This document shows, piece after piece, positions 10,247 through 10,510 of a stretch of DNA of 10,510 bases. The stretch spans positions 200,382 to 210,891 of the forward strand of contig MU646993.1 in assembly GCA_026770585.1 (NCBI GenBank), written 5' to 3'. The notes beneath the pieces were generated by a model. It was not told the origin of the DNA. It searched no databases and saw only the letters and a program-made list of their open reading frames with translations. Within the stretch, counting starts at the first letter, position 1. The number at the start of each line of letters is the position of its first letter. This DNA comes from Baffinella frigidus (taxonomy: Eukaryota; Cryptophyceae; Cryptomonadales; Baffinellaceae). A program made the translations under genes and the position numbers.

Positions 10247-10451
10247 GTGCAAAAGGGACGAGACAACGGACGTGACACCAGGCGTGACCATCACCAGTAG
10301 ACGTGACATGGCGCTCAATAGGTCAAAGACTAGGTCGGGGGGAAAGGACACCAACCATTCCGTCGGCGAAGGACTGCCAGCCCCCTTCGCTATCCGCCAC
10401 GGCCATTCCCCCCGTGTGTGCGGAAAGCCGGTATTGCGCCTTATCCAGAAC
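10247..10451 (-). CDS. 68-codon exon: TRGEWPWRIAKGAG ... LVFDLLSAMSRLL
   Basis: 205 nt between acceptor CCCGGATTCAG|G and donor TTGCAC|GTTACC; one base plus 68 codons with no stop. The first half has TRGEWPWRIAKGAGSPSPTE, the second WLVSFPPDLVFDLLSAMSRL then VTPGVTSVVSSLLH. The second half is hydrophobic enough for a buried helix or membrane segment. An alternative frame begins VLDKAQYRLS but stops before the donor. Function not recognised. Confidence 0.65.
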
Positions 10452-10454
10452 CTG

Positions 10455-10510
10455 AATCCGGGTTGATGGTTCAGGGTTTGGGCACCTTGCCCCAGGTGTC
10501 GGTTTCAGGT
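10455..10510. other. window edge, heptad-like
   Basis: A short GGTTCAGGGTTTGGG stretch and unique sequence; on the minus strand it leads into the acceptor at 10452-10454. Nothing else is supported. Confidence 0.4.

Noticed and set aside
10272-10466. + strand 64-residue frame
   Set aside because: It is antisense to the 68-codon exon, which has matching splice sites and phase and similarity to other exons.
1-10510. True chromosome end or subtelomere
   Set aside because: Heptads are degenerate and interstitial, with exons between them. No long perfect terminal array is present. A subtelomeric position is still possible but not shown.

Overview
Eukaryotic nuclear DNA. The dominant motif is a degenerate 7-bp repeat close to TTTAGGG, with its G-rich form almost always on the + strand, so the window could be mistaken for non-coding subtelomeric sequence. 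Reading the minus strand shows otherwise. Between the heptad tracts lie short GC-rich open segments bounded by AG|G acceptors (typically C-rich then CCAG|GT) and GT donors (GTAAGC, GTATGT, GTGAGT, GTAAAT). Many adjacent segments join in phase. I read the window as the interior of one or more multi-exon genes transcribed from high to low coordinates, with introns largely made of CCCTAAA-type heptads. No start codon or gene end was identified. The organism cannot be fixed from this sequence; a TTTAGGG-type heptad with GC-rich, intron-dense genes fits a protist or alga (for example an alveolate or green alga) as well as a plant.

Layout, reading the minus strand from the right: 10451-9205 is a chain of six phase-compatible exons (68, 25, 24, 12, 19 and more codons); 8964-7724 is an array of decayed and intact copies of one exon (start VGASYLSLL, end DSDKRTAPTATIA); 7110-6315 holds three copies of an LRAES...MLRVDAK exon; 6217-5585 holds two copies of a CVEILAS/CVEMLAS segment; 5487-5008 three copies of an RTCDEVAAAL exon; 4750-3787 a 91-codon exon and two shorter relatives; 3516-2678 six copies of a VLDRMCADALEALRP exon; 2463-2309 a 51-codon exon; 1955-1593 copies of LVRGRGGRPDRL / GPALLAKWDE; 1264-526 a second phase-compatible chain ending in two VSLPGAEEVSMRRVEE exons; 221-1 a further open segment. 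Within each family the copies differ mainly at third codon positions, the trace of past selection on protein.

Five AT-rich hairpin elements (130-179 bp, long inverted arms) lie inside this coding material. Each is flanked by a 4- or 5-bp direct repeat. Two (5623-5772 and 7765-7914) are the same family and exactly the same length. In every case, removing the element plus one copy of the flanking repeat restores an exon or an open frame. They behave as non-autonomous DNA transposons (MITEs) that target exons, and at least two sit so that GT-AG splicing could remove them, like introners. No protein could be given a named function; the segments are short, often helix-like, and match no family I recognise with certainty.
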